The notes beneath the pieces are model-generated. The model saw only the letters and a list, made by a program, of their open reading frames with translations. It was not told the DNA's origin and made no database searches. Source: Marivivens sp. (GTDB taxonomy: Bacteria; Pseudomonadota; Alphaproteobacteria; Rhodobacterales; Rhodobacteraceae). Taken from it: a stretch of DNA of 64,000 bases. Every line of letters begins with the position of its first letter. Position 1 is the stretch's first letter. The stretch covers positions 1-64,000 of the forward strand of contig JAEPMR010000009.1 of assembly GCA_017643845.1 (NCBI GenBank). The letters run 5' to 3'. The position numbers and the translations under genes were made by a program. Positions 53,046 to 63,534 of this stretch are shown in pieces.

Positions 53046-53984
53046 TCACTCCGCCTTGCCATTGCCGCCGCGCCGCTGGTTCGGATGCAGCGAAGTGCCA
53101 AGGATATGCTCGGACCGATGAACCACATGATGCGCCCCGCCCACGATCAGCGGATCAGGATTGCACGCAATGCTCATGTCTTTGTCGGGATAGTCGATGG
53201 TCGAGAGGAAATGCCGCATCGCATTGATCCGTGCGCGCTTCTTGTCGTTGGACTTGATGATCGTCCACGGCGCATCTGCGGTGTCAGTATAGAAGAACAT
53301 CGCCTCCTTCGCCTCGGTATAATCGTCCCATTTATCGAGGCTCGCCTTGTCAATCGGCGACAGCTTCCACTGCTTCAGCGGATCGGTCTCACGCGCCTTA
53401 AACCGCCGCTGCTGTTCGTCCTGAGTGACCGAAAACCAATATTTATAGAGCCGGATACCTGACCGCACGAGCATCTGTTCCAACAGCGGCGTCTGGCGCA
53501 TGAATTCGAGGTATTCATTGGGCGAACAAAACCCCATCACCCGCTCGACACCGGCGCGGTTATACCATGAGCGGTCGTAGAAAACCATCTCACCGACGGT
53601 CGGCAACTCTTTGATATACCGCTGGAAAAACCACTGCCCACGCTCCTCCCACGTCGGCTTGTTCAGCGCCACAACCCGCGCGGATCGCGGGTTCAAATGC
53701 TCGGTAAAGCGCTTGATCGTTCCGCCTTTCCCCGCCGCATCCCGGCCCTCGAACAGCAGGACGAATTTCTGCTCCGCTTCCTGCGCCCACAGTTGCACCT
53801 TCAATAATTCCGCCTGAAGCTTCGCCTTCTCCGCCTCGTATTCCTTCCGGCCCATCCTGTCCGTGTATGGATAGGTGCCCGACTCGAATGCCTGCGCGAT
53901 AGATGCCGCCGTCGGTTTCGGTTCAGGTGCCGCTGGCTCGGCTCGTGCGGGGGTTGAAGGTGTCGATGTTTCCTTGCGCGTCAT
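53046..53984 (-). CDS. ppk2: polyphosphate kinase 2
   Basis: FVLLFEGRDAAGKGGTIKRFTEHLNPRSARVVALNKPTWEERGQWFFQRYIKELPTVGEMVFYDRSWYNRAGVERVMGFC. Confidence 0.96.
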   Translation of the reverse strand: MTRKETSTPSTPARAEPAAPEPKPTAASIAQAFESGTYPYTDRMGRKEYEAEKAKLQAELLKVQLWAQEAEQKFVLLFEGRDAAGKGGTIKRFTEHLNPRSARVVALNKPTWEERGQWFFQRYIKELPTVGEMVFYDRSWYNRAGVERVMGFCSPNEYLEFMRQTPLLEQMLVRSGIRLYKYWFSVTQDEQQRRFKARETDPLKQWKLSPIDKASLDKWDDYTEAKEAMFFYTDTADAPWTIIKSNDKKRARINAMRHFLSTIDYPDKDMSIACNPDPLIVGGAHHVVHRSEHILGTSLHPNQRRGGNGKAE

Positions 53985-54039
53985 GCAGCTCTCCCAAGTT
54001 TGTCCACCAGCCACCCTGCACATAGATACGCGCAGCACC

Positions 54040-54053
54040 TTGACCCCGATCAA
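54040..54053. promoter_or_regulatory. candidate FNR/CRP-family binding site
   Basis: TTGACCCCGATCAA, close to TTGAT-N4-ATCAA, in the ppk2/parE divergent region. Confidence 0.45.
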
Positions 54054-54163
54054 GCGGGAGCCGTTTTTTCCCACCTGTTGCCTGTTTCCCCCTGCAACAA
54101 CCGATTGCCCCCGCCCGCGCCTCCTGCCACAATATAGGGTAAGACAAACGCAAGAAGAGCAGC

Positions 54164-56122
54164 ATGGCCAACGATCTCCTCGCGGGCAACGAGCCCACCG
54201 ATTACGACGCCTCCTCCATCGAAGTGCTGGAGGGGCTCGAACCCGTCCGCAAACGCCCCGGCATGTATATCGGCGGCACTGACGAACGCGCCTTGCACCA
54301 TCTCGTCGCCGAGGTGCTCGATAACTCGATGGACGAAGCCGTCGCCGGGCACGCCAACCGGATCGAGGTCGAACTGCACGAGGATTACTCCATCACCATC
54401 CGCGACAATGGCCGCGGCATCCCGATCGACCCGCACCCCAAATTCCCCGGCAAATCCGCGCTTGAGGTGATCCTCTGCACCCTCCACGCAGGCGGCAAAT
54501 TCTCCGGCAAGGCCTATCAGACCTCAGGCGGTCTGCACGGCGTCGGTGCATCCGTGGTCAATGCCCTTTCCGATACGATGGTCGTTCAGGTCGCCCGCGA
54601 CCGCAAACTGTACGAACAGCGCTTTTCTCGCGGCCTGCCACAAGGCCCCGTGGCGGAAATCGGCGCCGCCCCCAACCGGCGCGGCACCACCGTCACTTTC
54701 CATGCCGACGAGGAAATCTTCGGCCACCACCGTTTCAAACCGGCCCGCCTGATGAAGATGGTCCGCTCCAAGGCCTATCTCTTTTCCGGCGTCGAGATCC
54801 GCTGGAAAACCGCCATCACCGATGGCGAGACCCCGCAAGAGGCCACCTTCCACTTCCCCGGCGGCTTGGCCGATTATCTGGGCGAGACCTTGGGCAGCGC
54901 CTCGACATATGCCGAGCGCCCCTTCGCGGGCACCGTCGACTTTCAGGAAAAATTCAACACCACGGGCAAGGTCGAATGGGCGATCAACTGGACTCCCTCG
55001 CGCGACGGTTTCATCCAATCCTACTGTAACACCGTGCCCACCCCCGAGGGCGGCACCCATGAGGCCGGTTTCTGGGCCGCGATTCTCAAAGGCGTCCGCG
55101 CCTATGGCGAGTTGATCAACAACCGCAAAGCCGCGCAGATCACCCGCGACGATCTGATCACCGGCGGCTGTGCTTTGGTGTCCTGTTTCATCCGCGAGCC
55201 GGAGTTCGTCGGCCAGACCAAGGATCGCCTCGCTACCTCAGAAGCCCAGCGCCTCGTCGAAAACGCTGTGCGCGACCATTTCGACAACTGGCTCGCCGCC
55301 GATACGAAATCCGCTGGCGCGATCCTCGACTTCTTGATCCTGCGCGCCGAAGAGCGCCTGCGCCGCCGGCAAGAGAAGGAGACCGCCCGCAAATCCGCGA
55401 CCAAGAAGCTCCGCTTGCCCGGAAAGCTGGTCGATTGCTCCGCGACCAACCGCGAAGGCACAGAGCTGTTCATCGTCGAAGGCGACAGCGCCGGCGGCTC
55501 CGCGAAAATGGCCCGCGACCGCAAGACCCAAGCCCTCCTGCCCCTGCGCGGCAAAATCCTCAACGTGCTGGGTGCGGCCTCCTCAAAGCTCGGCAGCAAT
55601 CAGGAAATCAATGATCTGACACAGGCTCTCGGCGTCGGGCTCGGCACGAAATTCAACGTCGATGACCTGCGCTATGACAAAATCATCATTATGACAGACG
55701 CCGATGTCGACGGCGCCCATATCGCCTCGCTTCTGATGACGTTCTTCTTCACCCAGATGCGCCCGATGATCGATCACGGCCACCTCTACCTCGCCTGTCC
55801 GCCGCTCTACCGCCTGACTCAGGGCGCGCGGCGTCTCTATGTGGCGGACGAGGCAGAAAAGGCCGCGATGATGGAGAAAGGTTTGGGCGGCAAGGGCAAG
55901 ATCGATGTCCAGCGGTTCAAGGGCTTGGGCGAAATGGATGCCAAAGACCTCAAAGAAACAACAATGGACCCCGCCACCCGCAAACTGATCCGCGTCACCA
56001 TCGACGAGGACGAACCCGGCGAAACCGGCGATCTTGTCGAGCGACTCATGGGCAAGAAACCCGAACTGCGCTTCCAGTACATTCAGGAGAACGCAAAGTT
56101 CGTTGAGGAGTTGGACGTGTAG
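54164..56122 (+). CDS. parE: DNA topoisomerase IV subunit B
   Basis: EGLEPVRKRPGMYIGGTDERALHHLVAEVLDNSMDEAVAGHA; TSGGLHGVGASVVNALS; ELFIVEGDSAGGSAKMARDR; IIIMTDADVDGAHI. Confidence 0.96.
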   Translation: MANDLLAGNEPTDYDASSIEVLEGLEPVRKRPGMYIGGTDERALHHLVAEVLDNSMDEAVAGHANRIEVELHEDYSITIRDNGRGIPIDPHPKFPGKSALEVILCTLHAGGKFSGKAYQTSGGLHGVGASVVNALSDTMVVQVARDRKLYEQRFSRGLPQGPVAEIGAAPNRRGTTVTFHADEEIFGHHRFKPARLMKMVRSKAYLFSGVEIRWKTAITDGETPQEATFHFPGGLADYLGETLGSASTYAERPFAGTVDFQEKFNTTGKVEWAINWTPSRDGFIQSYCNTVPTPEGGTHEAGFWAAILKGVRAYGELINNRKAAQITRDDLITGGCALVSCFIREPEFVGQTKDRLATSEAQRLVENAVRDHFDNWLAADTKSAGAILDFLILRAEERLRRRQEKETARKSATKKLRLPGKLVDCSATNREGTELFIVEGDSAGGSAKMARDRKTQALLPLRGKILNVLGAASSKLGSNQEINDLTQALGVGLGTKFNVDDLRYDKIIIMTDADVDGAHIASLLMTFFFTQMRPMIDHGHLYLACPPLYRLTQGARRLYVADEAEKAAMMEKGLGGKGKIDVQRFKGLGEMDAKDLKETTMDPATRKLIRVTIDEDEPGETGDLVERLMGKKPELRFQYIQENAKFVEELDV

Positions 56123-56189
56123 CTTATTTCTGAAGCTTCTGAACTGTCCTGAAGTCTAAAATCCCCGAACCTCTGCGACGGACCAATTC

Positions 56190-56367
56190 CAGAGCCAGGC
56201 AACCGCACCCCGATTTTCGCCGAAGACGAAAGCCGCCGTTACACGATTCCCGATGACTTTCTCATCCTCTGCCCGACCTGCCATCGCATGATCCCAAACA
56301 AACAGATCCGTCGGACCTCAGCCAGCTCCGCTCCAAACTCTCCTTCCAGCATTTGCGAATTAAATAA
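56190..56367 (+). pseudogene. HNH endonuclease C-terminal remnant with frameshift
   Basis: Frame 1: IFAEDESRRYTIPDDFLILCPTCHRMI; other frame from about 56302: TDPSDLSQLRSKLSFQHLRIK*; together resemble the C-terminus of an HNH nuclease. Confidence 0.6.
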
Positions 56368-56525
56368 CTATAGAGCCGCCAATACCTGCGCTCCTACCAC
56401 CTATTGGCGAACACCCTTGCCAAAGTGTTGACAGCGGCACAAACCTCTGCAACCCATTGAATTGTATTTGGTATCAAGCGTTTCACTTCAATTGATTTAA
56501 GCCGCCTCGCTGGGGATAATTCGTC

Positions 56526-57104
56526 ATGACGCGATTGGTCTTTCTTGCGCTGCTGCCCGTGTGTTTCGGGTCGATCACAATCGCCGAAGAACATACCGAA
56601 ATGACCGACCTCCTGCGGATCTACGAGGTTGAGCAGCCGCCTGTCGATACCCGTGGCTTCATCGCGCAAGTTCGGAGTGAAAACGCGCTCTATCACTCTG
56701 GTGAAAGCCCCGATTTCGATCCCATCTACTGCCTCGACAGCGAGCACGCGCTCACGATACCGGGTCTTGCCGATGGCGGCATTCTATTGGGCGTCGAGGG
56801 TGCGGGATCAGCCGCCGTTGTGAGCCGCAGCCCAGAGGCGGAGGGTGCTCTCGCACTTGTCGATATTGATGGGGACGACGTGCTCGTCCACATCGCCCAG
56901 CGCGCACCGGAAACGACCGCCATCGTCACCGCGACGAATACGCGCAAACCTACGAATGTCGACATTACCCAAGACACCGCCGCCGCTATCGTCGATGTCT
57001 GCATTGACGGACCGCACGCCAAATTCGACTTCACCAGCGACAACCTGACCGCAATTGACGTGCTCTCCGGCCCTGACGGGCAAAATATATTCGTCAGGCA
57101 ATAG
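56526..57104 (+). CDS. hypothetical secreted protein
   Basis: MTRLVFLALLPVCFGSITIAEE signal-like N-terminus; no recognised domain. Confidence 0.6.
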   Translation: MTRLVFLALLPVCFGSITIAEEHTEMTDLLRIYEVEQPPVDTRGFIAQVRSENALYHSGESPDFDPIYCLDSEHALTIPGLADGGILLGVEGAGSAAVVSRSPEAEGALALVDIDGDDVLVHIAQRAPETTAIVTATNTRKPTNVDITQDTAAAIVDVCIDGPHAKFDFTSDNLTAIDVLSGPDGQNIFVRQ

Positions 57105-57215
57105 GGCGTTACCCGTGACGGTGGGCACCGTCACGGTTCGTTACCGCGCGAAATGCTGCAGGTGCGATATGCATAGGATGTGCATCAGTTGTGCATGGAT
57201 TGTGTATCGCCCAGA

Positions 57216-58196
57216 TCAGGCTTCACCCGCCAGCGTTAACACTTGGCTCCAAAGCGCGTCTGGCACGTCGATCTCAGTCATTTCGCGCCGCGAAGCTCCT
57301 GGAATCCTTGCGTTTTCCTGATCGGCCACGGCATCGGCAACGCGCTGGAACCGTTCGGCCAGCGTGTCGGCATGGGTGCTGGGATCAATCAGGATATAGA
57401 ACTGACCCAGATCATGCGGCGGACCGTCCGCGAGCTTCAACCCTTTGACATCCAACGAATTTACCGATCCGGTCAGGCCCGCGGCGAGCATCTCGACCAT
57501 CAGGCCCAGCCCCCATCCCTTGTATCCCCCCGCACTCACCAATGCGCCTTTCAACGCTGATTCGGGGTCATCCGTCGGGTTTCCATCTCCATCAACTGCC
57601 CATCCCAGCGGGATTTTCTGCCCCGCGGCCTTGGCCATGGTGATCTTTCCCAATGCCACGGCAGAGGTCGAAAAATCGAAATGCATCAGGGGTTTGCCAT
57701 CCCCTGGCACGGTCATCGCAAACGGGTTGGTGCCGATCACCGCCTTGTTCCCCCCGGGCGGTGCAACGATTGGCGAAGCATTTGTAAACCCTATCCCGAT
57801 AAGACCTTCCGCAGCGATCTGTTCGGTGAAATAGCCCAAGCTTGTGCATGTATGCGAATGCGCCACGGCCAAAGTTGCCACGCCACATTCCCGCGCCGCC
57901 GCCACCGCTTCCGGTAGTCCGCGCGCAAAAGCAGGCTGTGCGAATCCGAGCCGGGCGTCAGCGGTTACAGCCGCCGGTTTCGGGCGTGAAATCACCGGTT
58001 CGACCGTGCCGTTCACGCGCCCCGATGTCAGCTGAATGCAATAGCTTTCCAAATAGTAAAGACCACAGATCACATTCCCAAGTGCCTCAGCCCGCGCGAC
58101 CGCCCACGCCACAGTATCAGCCTGAAACGGACCCGCGCCGTGAGCCTCAAGCGCCAAGCGAGATTTTTTATAAATTTCAGTTACTTGAGCCTTCAT
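57216..58196 (-). CDS. Ldh family (malate/L-lactate/ureidoglycolate dehydrogenase type) oxidoreductase
   Basis: [75 protein letters not shown]. Confidence 0.9.
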   Translation of the reverse strand: MKAQVTEIYKKSRLALEAHGAGPFQADTVAWAVARAEALGNVICGLYYLESYCIQLTSGRVNGTVEPVISRPKPAAVTADARLGFAQPAFARGLPEAVAAARECGVATLAVAHSHTCTSLGYFTEQIAAEGLIGIGFTNASPIVAPPGGNKAVIGTNPFAMTVPGDGKPLMHFDFSTSAVALGKITMAKAAGQKIPLGWAVDGDGNPTDDPESALKGALVSAGGYKGWGLGLMVEMLAAGLTGSVNSLDVKGLKLADGPPHDLGQFYILIDPSTHADTLAERFQRVADAVADQENARIPGASRREMTEIDVPDALWSQVLTLAGEA

Positions 58197-58876
58197 CCTT
58201 GGACTACCTTTCCGTTTTCCAGCCGCACGATCCGATCCATTCGTGCCGCGAGTTCCATGTTGTGCGTGGCGATCACGGCAGACAGTCCCGTGCTTCGAAC
58301 CAGTGCCATCAATGTCTCGAATACTCGATCCGAGGTCTCTGGATCGAGGTTCCCGGTAGGCTCATCCGCCAACAGAAGTTTGGGTCTGTTCGCCAAGGCT
58401 CGGCAAAATGCGACCCGCTGCTGCTCCCCACCGGAAAGCGCTGCGGGACGGTGTTCCGCCCGTTCGGCGACCCCGACCTCAGCCAGCAGCGCGCGTCCCC
58501 GCGCCTCAGCCGCTCGGATGGTCTCCCCATTCGCCAGCTGCGGCAGCACAACATTCTCGAGTGCCGAAAACTCCGGCAATAGATGGTGAAACTGGTAGAT
58601 GAACCCGATATCCGAACGCCGCGCCGCCGTCCGTCGGCGGTCGCTCCGGCCCGTCATATCTTTGCCCGCGATTGTCACAGATCCACGGTCCGCGACATCC
58701 AAAAGTCCCGCAATATGCAAAAGCGTCGATTTCCCAGCCCCGGAGGGCGCCACCAGTGCGACCACCTCACCGCTCTCCGCCCGCAAATCAACGCCTCGCA
58801 AGACATTGACCTCATTCGGCTTTCCAGCGTTGTAGGCCTTGGTAATTCCGGCCAGATCAAGCACTGCGTCACTCAT
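58193..58876 (-). CDS. lolD: lipoprotein-releasing ABC transporter ATP-binding protein
   Basis: [70 protein letters not shown]. Confidence 0.93.
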   Translation of the reverse strand: MSDAVLDLAGITKAYNAGKPNEVNVLRGVDLRAESGEVVALVAPSGAGKSTLLHIAGLLDVADRGSVTIAGKDMTGRSDRRRTAARRSDIGFIYQFHHLLPEFSALENVVLPQLANGETIRAAEARGRALLAEVGVAERAEHRPAALSGGEQQRVAFCRALANRPKLLLADEPTGNLDPETSDRVFETLMALVRSTGLSAVIATHNMELAARMDRIVRLENGKVVQG

Positions 58877-60155
58877 ATCGCAACGCCTCCACCGGATTCA
58901 TCCGCGCAGCACGGCGCGCCGGGAACAGGGTAATCACCCATGACAGACCAAGTGACAACGCGACTGCAGAGAGAACATCCGGCAGTCGTAATTCGGCGGG
59001 CAGTTGATAGATCCCGCGGATGGAAGGATCCCAAACACCGCCACCGGACGCATAGTTAATAAATGCGAAAACCGGATCGATGTAGAGTGCGAAAAGACAT
59101 CCCAGCGCGACACCTGCAATCGTACCCACCGTCCCGATGCTCGCGCCACAGATAAAAAAGACACGCAAAACCGATCCTTCAGACAACCCCATCGTCCGAA
59201 GAATGCCAATATCCCGCCCCTTGTTCTTCACCAGCATGATGAGACCGGAAATAATATTCATCGACGCAATCAACACAAGGATCGAAAGAAGGATAAACAT
59301 CACATTGTCTTCCACCGTCAGCGCCCTGAGGAACGCGCCTGCACTATCGCGCCACGTCCACACCAGCGCGCGCGGCCCCATCACAGCCATCAAATCCGGC
59401 AGCATTGCGTCGATGGCTTCTGGATCCTCGACCATCACCTCCAGTTCATCGACGGCATCACCACGATTGAAGAAATTCTGGGCCTCCTCGAGCGGGAGGT
59501 ACACACGTGTCCGGTCAATATCCCATCGTCCAGCGGAAAAGACATACGTGATCTCATACGCACTCACGCGCGGGCTCGTTCCGAACGCCGTGCGAACGCC
59601 ATTCGGTGAAATCAGCTTGAGACTGTCACCCAGGCCGACGCCCAGTTCCCGCGCAACGCCCGAGCCAATTGCGATCCCATCACTGAAACGGTCAATATCG
59701 CCCAATCCATCTGAATTCCGGCCAATTCTTGGAATAGTGAAAAAATCTTCGGGTTTTTGTCCGTAAACCTCGACTCCTATGTTCGAATTTTGAAAGTTTG
59801 CCATCACCTGGCCACGCACCAGAGGCGCAGCACGGAGCACACCCGGTACCAGCCGAACAGCTTCTGCTCGGGCATCATAGTCGGAAATCGCACGGCTTGT
59901 GCGACCGCTCTCATCAACCTCAATGGTCTGGTAGAGGGTCACGTGCGCATTCGATCCTAGGATCGTGTCCACAAATTCAGCGCGGAACCCTGCGCGCACA
60001 GCCAAAGTGGCGATCAGCGCGAATACCGCGAGTGTGATGCCGATCAGGCTGATCCATGTCATCACGCTTACGCCACCCTCGGCGCGTCGCGCCCTTAGGT
60101 AGCGCCACGCAATGAGCCATTCATGGCGTGCAAAAGGGGCTGGGTGTCCGGCCAA
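58869..60155 (-). CDS. lipoprotein-releasing ABC transporter permease (LolC/LolE/LolF type)
   Basis: [93 protein letters not shown]. Confidence 0.92.
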   Translation of the reverse strand: MAGHPAPFARHEWLIAWRYLRARRAEGGVSVMTWISLIGITLAVFALIATLAVRAGFRAEFVDTILGSNAHVTLYQTIEVDESGRTSRAISDYDARAEAVRLVPGVLRAAPLVRGQVMANFQNSNIGVEVYGQKPEDFFTIPRIGRNSDGLGDIDRFSDGIAIGSGVARELGVGLGDSLKLISPNGVRTAFGTSPRVSAYEITYVFSAGRWDIDRTRVYLPLEEAQNFFNRGDAVDELEVMVEDPEAIDAMLPDLMAVMGPRALVWTWRDSAGAFLRALTVEDNVMFILLSILVLIASMNIISGLIMLVKNKGRDIGILRTMGLSEGSVLRVFFICGASIGTVGTIAGVALGCLFALYIDPVFAFINYASGGGVWDPSIRGIYQLPAELRLPDVLSAVALSLGLSWVITLFPARRAARMNPVEALRYE

Positions 60156-60174
60156 GATCGCGCTCCTTCAAACT

Positions 60175-60202
60175 CGTGGCAGGTTGGTCATTTCCTGCCA
60201 CG
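60175..60202. repeat. inverted repeat between proS and the lol permease gene
   Basis: CGTGGCAGG-N10-CCTGCCACG, perfect 9-bp arms, no U-tract. Confidence 0.6.
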
Positions 60203-60252
60203 CGGTCAAGCCACGTGACCTTTCATTCGGTCGTCGCCTGCGCCTCGGGAAG

Positions 60253-61590
60253 TCAGAGTCCGGCGTAAATTTTCGCGATGCGCTCGATAGCCTGTTCAGG
60301 CGGCAGCTCCTCGCTCTCGCCTGTCCGGCGGCTGGTCAACTCAACGACACCATTTTTCAGCCCGCGCGGCCCAACCGTAATGCGCCATGGCAGACCGATC
60401 AGATCCATCGAGGCGAATTTACCGCCAGCACGTTCGTTCCTGTCATCGTAGAGCGGCTCAAGTCCCAATGCTGTCAATGACTTGTAGATCGTTTCACAAG
60501 CCGCGTCCGCTTCCTCGTCACCTTGCTTGAGGTTGACGATCCCGCAATGGAATGGCGTCACCCCTTCCGGCCAGATGATCCCCTTGTCATCATGGCTTGC
60601 CTCAATGATTGCCCCCACCAGACGGCTCACACCAATGCCGTGGCTGCCCATATGGACCGGCACCCGTTCCCCTTTTTCGTTGGCGACAACAGCCCCCATG
60701 GGCTCCGAATACTTTGTTCCGAAATAGAAAATCTGCCCGACTTCGATACCGCGCGCAGACCTGCGGCGCGCTTCGGGGATCTGTTCAAACAAAGCTTCGT
60801 CATGGGTCTCGTCGGTCCGCGCATAGCGGCTGGTGAATTCTTCCAGTACGGCCTGACACTCCGACACGGAGTCATAATCGATCTCACGATCTCCGAATTT
60901 CAAATCGGTAATCTCGCTGTCATAGAAGACCTCCGACTCCCCCGTTTCTGCCAGTACCAGAAACTCGTGCGTGTAGTCCCCGCCGATAGGCCCGCCATCC
61001 GCACGCATCGGGATCGCTTGCAGACCCATCCGCTCGTAGGTGCGAAGGTAACTGACCAGATGGCGGTTATAGGCGTGGAGGGCATCCTCTTTGGTCAAAT
61101 CAAAGTTATAGCCATCCTTCATGTAGAATTCGCGCCCCCGCATCACGCCAAAGCGCGGGCGCACCTCATCACGAAACTTCCACTGCACATGATAGAGCGT
61201 CAGAGGCAGGTCTTTGTAGCTTCCGACATGGCTGCGGAAAATGTCGGTGATCAGCTCTTCATTGGTGGGCCCGTAAAGCATATCGCGATCATGCCGGTCT
61301 TTGATGCGCAACATTTCCTGCCCGTAGTCGTCATACCGCCCGCTTTCCCGCCACAGATCAGCAGACTGTAGGGTGGGCATCAGCATCGGGATATGTCCTG
61401 CCCGGATTTGCTCTTCATGAACAATCTGTTCCAAACGGCGCAGCACCTTGAAGCCCATCGGAAGCCACGAATAAATACCCGCACTCGACTGCTTGATCAT
61501 GCCCGCGCGGAGCATATAGCGATGGCTCACAATTTGGGCTTCGGCAGGGTTTTCCTTCAGTACCGGCAGGAAATAGCGGCTCATGCGCAT
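60253..61590 (-). CDS. proS: prolyl-tRNA synthetase
   Basis: [82 protein letters not shown]. Confidence 0.97.
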   Translation of the reverse strand: MRMSRYFLPVLKENPAEAQIVSHRYMLRAGMIKQSSAGIYSWLPMGFKVLRRLEQIVHEEQIRAGHIPMLMPTLQSADLWRESGRYDDYGQEMLRIKDRHDRDMLYGPTNEELITDIFRSHVGSYKDLPLTLYHVQWKFRDEVRPRFGVMRGREFYMKDGYNFDLTKEDALHAYNRHLVSYLRTYERMGLQAIPMRADGGPIGGDYTHEFLVLAETGESEVFYDSEITDLKFGDREIDYDSVSECQAVLEEFTSRYARTDETHDEALFEQIPEARRRSARGIEVGQIFYFGTKYSEPMGAVVANEKGERVPVHMGSHGIGVSRLVGAIIEASHDDKGIIWPEGVTPFHCGIVNLKQGDEEADAACETIYKSLTALGLEPLYDDRNERAGGKFASMDLIGLPWRITVGPRGLKNGVVELTSRRTGESEELPPEQAIERIAKIYAGL

Positions 61591-61760
61591 GGAACGACGT
61601 CCTCGGTTAAAACTTTCAGTCCTTCGCGGTGTAGAAGAGCATGGAGAGACAGGCAAGAGCCGACCACGCGCTACACTTGCAGGATAAACCCGAATAAACG
61701 ATGCTTACGACTTGCATCGCGCCCCGCGAGGGCCGACATAGAGCCAAACAATGAGGGCCC

Positions 61761-62828
61761 ATGGCACTACCTGTCCGAGACCAAGCAAAATACTGGGGGA
61801 TTGCCACAGCAATCTTCTTCGTCGTTCTTTGGTTTCTGGGCGATGTTTTGCTTCCATTCGTTTTGGGTGGGGCGATAGCGTATGTGCTTGATCCAATTGC
61901 CGACAGGCTCGAGCGTATCGGGCTGAACAGGATAATGTCGGTTGCAGTGATCGCACTTTTGGCAACCATCGTATTTGTTGTGCTCGTCCTGCTGATTATT
62001 CCCACTCTTGTCCAGCAAACCGCCGCGCTGATTGACGCGGCACCGGGATATATTGCGACAATACAGACATGGCTGACGGATCGCTTTCCAGAATTGGTCG
62101 ATGCAGACAGCACCATCCGCAAACAACTGACCGCAATCGGGGAAATGGTGCAGTCGAAGGGTGGCGAGCTTTTTAACGGTGTACTGACTTCAGCGCTCAG
62201 CCTACTCAACCTCGTTATCCTGGTGGTTGTCGTGCCAGTCGTGGCGTTCTACCTCCTGCTGGACTGGGACAATATGGTCACCAAGGTCGATGACCTTCTG
62301 CCCCGCGACCACGCTCCAGTGATCCGCCAAATTGCCAACGACATCGACAAGACACTGGCATCCTTTATCCGCGGTCAAGGGACAGTCTGCCTGCTGCTTG
62401 GCATCTACTACGCTCTTGGACTGATGCTGGTCGGGCTCAACTTTGGCCTTGTGGTTGGCTTTATCGCGGGCCTAATCACATTTATCCCCTACGTCGGCGC
62501 ATTGGTCGGCGGTGCGCTAGCCGTAGGACTGGCCCTGTTCCAATTCTGGGGAGACTGGACGTGGATCGCGGCCGTGGGCGGCATCTTTGCCGTGGGTCAA
62601 TTCCTCGAAGGGAATATTCTCACCCCCAAGCTGGTTGGCGGCTCGGTAGGGCTACACCCGGTTTGGCTGCTATTTGCGCTTTCGGTATTTGGCACCCTAT
62701 TTGGCTTCGTTGGAATGCTTGTCGCGGTGCCGATTGCCGCAATGCTCGGCGTTCTGGCACGCTTCGCGATCTCACAATATAAGGCAGGACGCCTCTACAA
62801 GGGACTTGCCGGAAGGAACGATCCCTAA
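61761..62828 (+). CDS. AI-2E family transporter (PerM-like)
   Basis: GDVLLPFVLGGAIAYVLDPIADRLERIGLNR; ITFIPYVGALVGGALAVGLALFQFWGDW; FLEGNILTPKLVGGSVGLHPVWLLFALSVFGTLFGFVGMLVAVPIAA. Confidence 0.92.
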   Translation: MALPVRDQAKYWGIATAIFFVVLWFLGDVLLPFVLGGAIAYVLDPIADRLERIGLNRIMSVAVIALLATIVFVVLVLLIIPTLVQQTAALIDAAPGYIATIQTWLTDRFPELVDADSTIRKQLTAIGEMVQSKGGELFNGVLTSALSLLNLVILVVVVPVVAFYLLLDWDNMVTKVDDLLPRDHAPVIRQIANDIDKTLASFIRGQGTVCLLLGIYYALGLMLVGLNFGLVVGFIAGLITFIPYVGALVGGALAVGLALFQFWGDWTWIAAVGGIFAVGQFLEGNILTPKLVGGSVGLHPVWLLFALSVFGTLFGFVGMLVAVPIAAMLGVLARFAISQYKAGRLYKGLAGRNDP

Positions 62829-63503
62829 ATGGCCGAACAGCTTATTTTCGATCTGCCTCTGCGGGTTGCACTTGGTCATGACGATTACTTTGTCTCCGAC
62901 GCCAACCTCCACGCCTACTCCCTCGTAACCGCTCCCGAAGAATGGCCCGAAGGAAAGCTCGCAGTCTTTGGACCAAAGGGCTGCGGCAAGACACACCTTG
63001 CCCGCGTTTTCGCACAGGAACATCACGCCGAAATTCGTGCAGCTAAATCTATTGGCGCAGACGTTCGACTAAGCGACAGCCCGTATTTGGCAATCGAGGA
63101 CGTCGATCAACTGGCGCCTGACGGCGAAGAAGCACTTTTCCATATCCACAACGACATTCGGCATCGCGGAGGCAAGTTGCTGTTGACCGCTAGCACGCCC
63201 CCACAAAACTGGACGCTCAATCTGCCTGATCTCGAAAGCCGTCTGAGGGCAACTGCGAGCGTTGCAATTTCGGATCCAGACGATGTTTTACTCGGTGCTG
63301 TCCTACTCAAACTGTTTGAAGATCACCAAATAACCGTGGATGCAAAGCTGGTCTCATACCTGACTGGGCGCATCGACCGATCTTTCGAGGCCGCTGCAAG
63401 AATGGTTACTTTGCTGGACCGCGAAGCGCTTGCCCGAAAACGCAAGGTCAATCGCACATTGGCGGCAGAGCTTCTCGACCATGAGCCGTCAACTCTGTCA
63501 TAA
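62829..63503 (+). CDS. DnaA-related regulatory inactivator Hda/HdaA
   Basis: MAEQLIFDLPLRVALGHDDYFVSDAN; LAVFGPKGCGKTHLARVFA; YLAIEDVDQLAPDGEEALFHIHNDIRHRGGKLLLTASTPP; located directly upstream of ppk1. Confidence 0.85.
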   Translation: MAEQLIFDLPLRVALGHDDYFVSDANLHAYSLVTAPEEWPEGKLAVFGPKGCGKTHLARVFAQEHHAEIRAAKSIGADVRLSDSPYLAIEDVDQLAPDGEEALFHIHNDIRHRGGKLLLTASTPPQNWTLNLPDLESRLRATASVAISDPDDVLLGAVLLKLFEDHQITVDAKLVSYLTGRIDRSFEAAARMVTLLDREALARKRKVNRTLAAELLDHEPSTLS

Positions 63504-63534
63504 TAGCGCCATGTAAATAGGGCACCAGCCAAAA

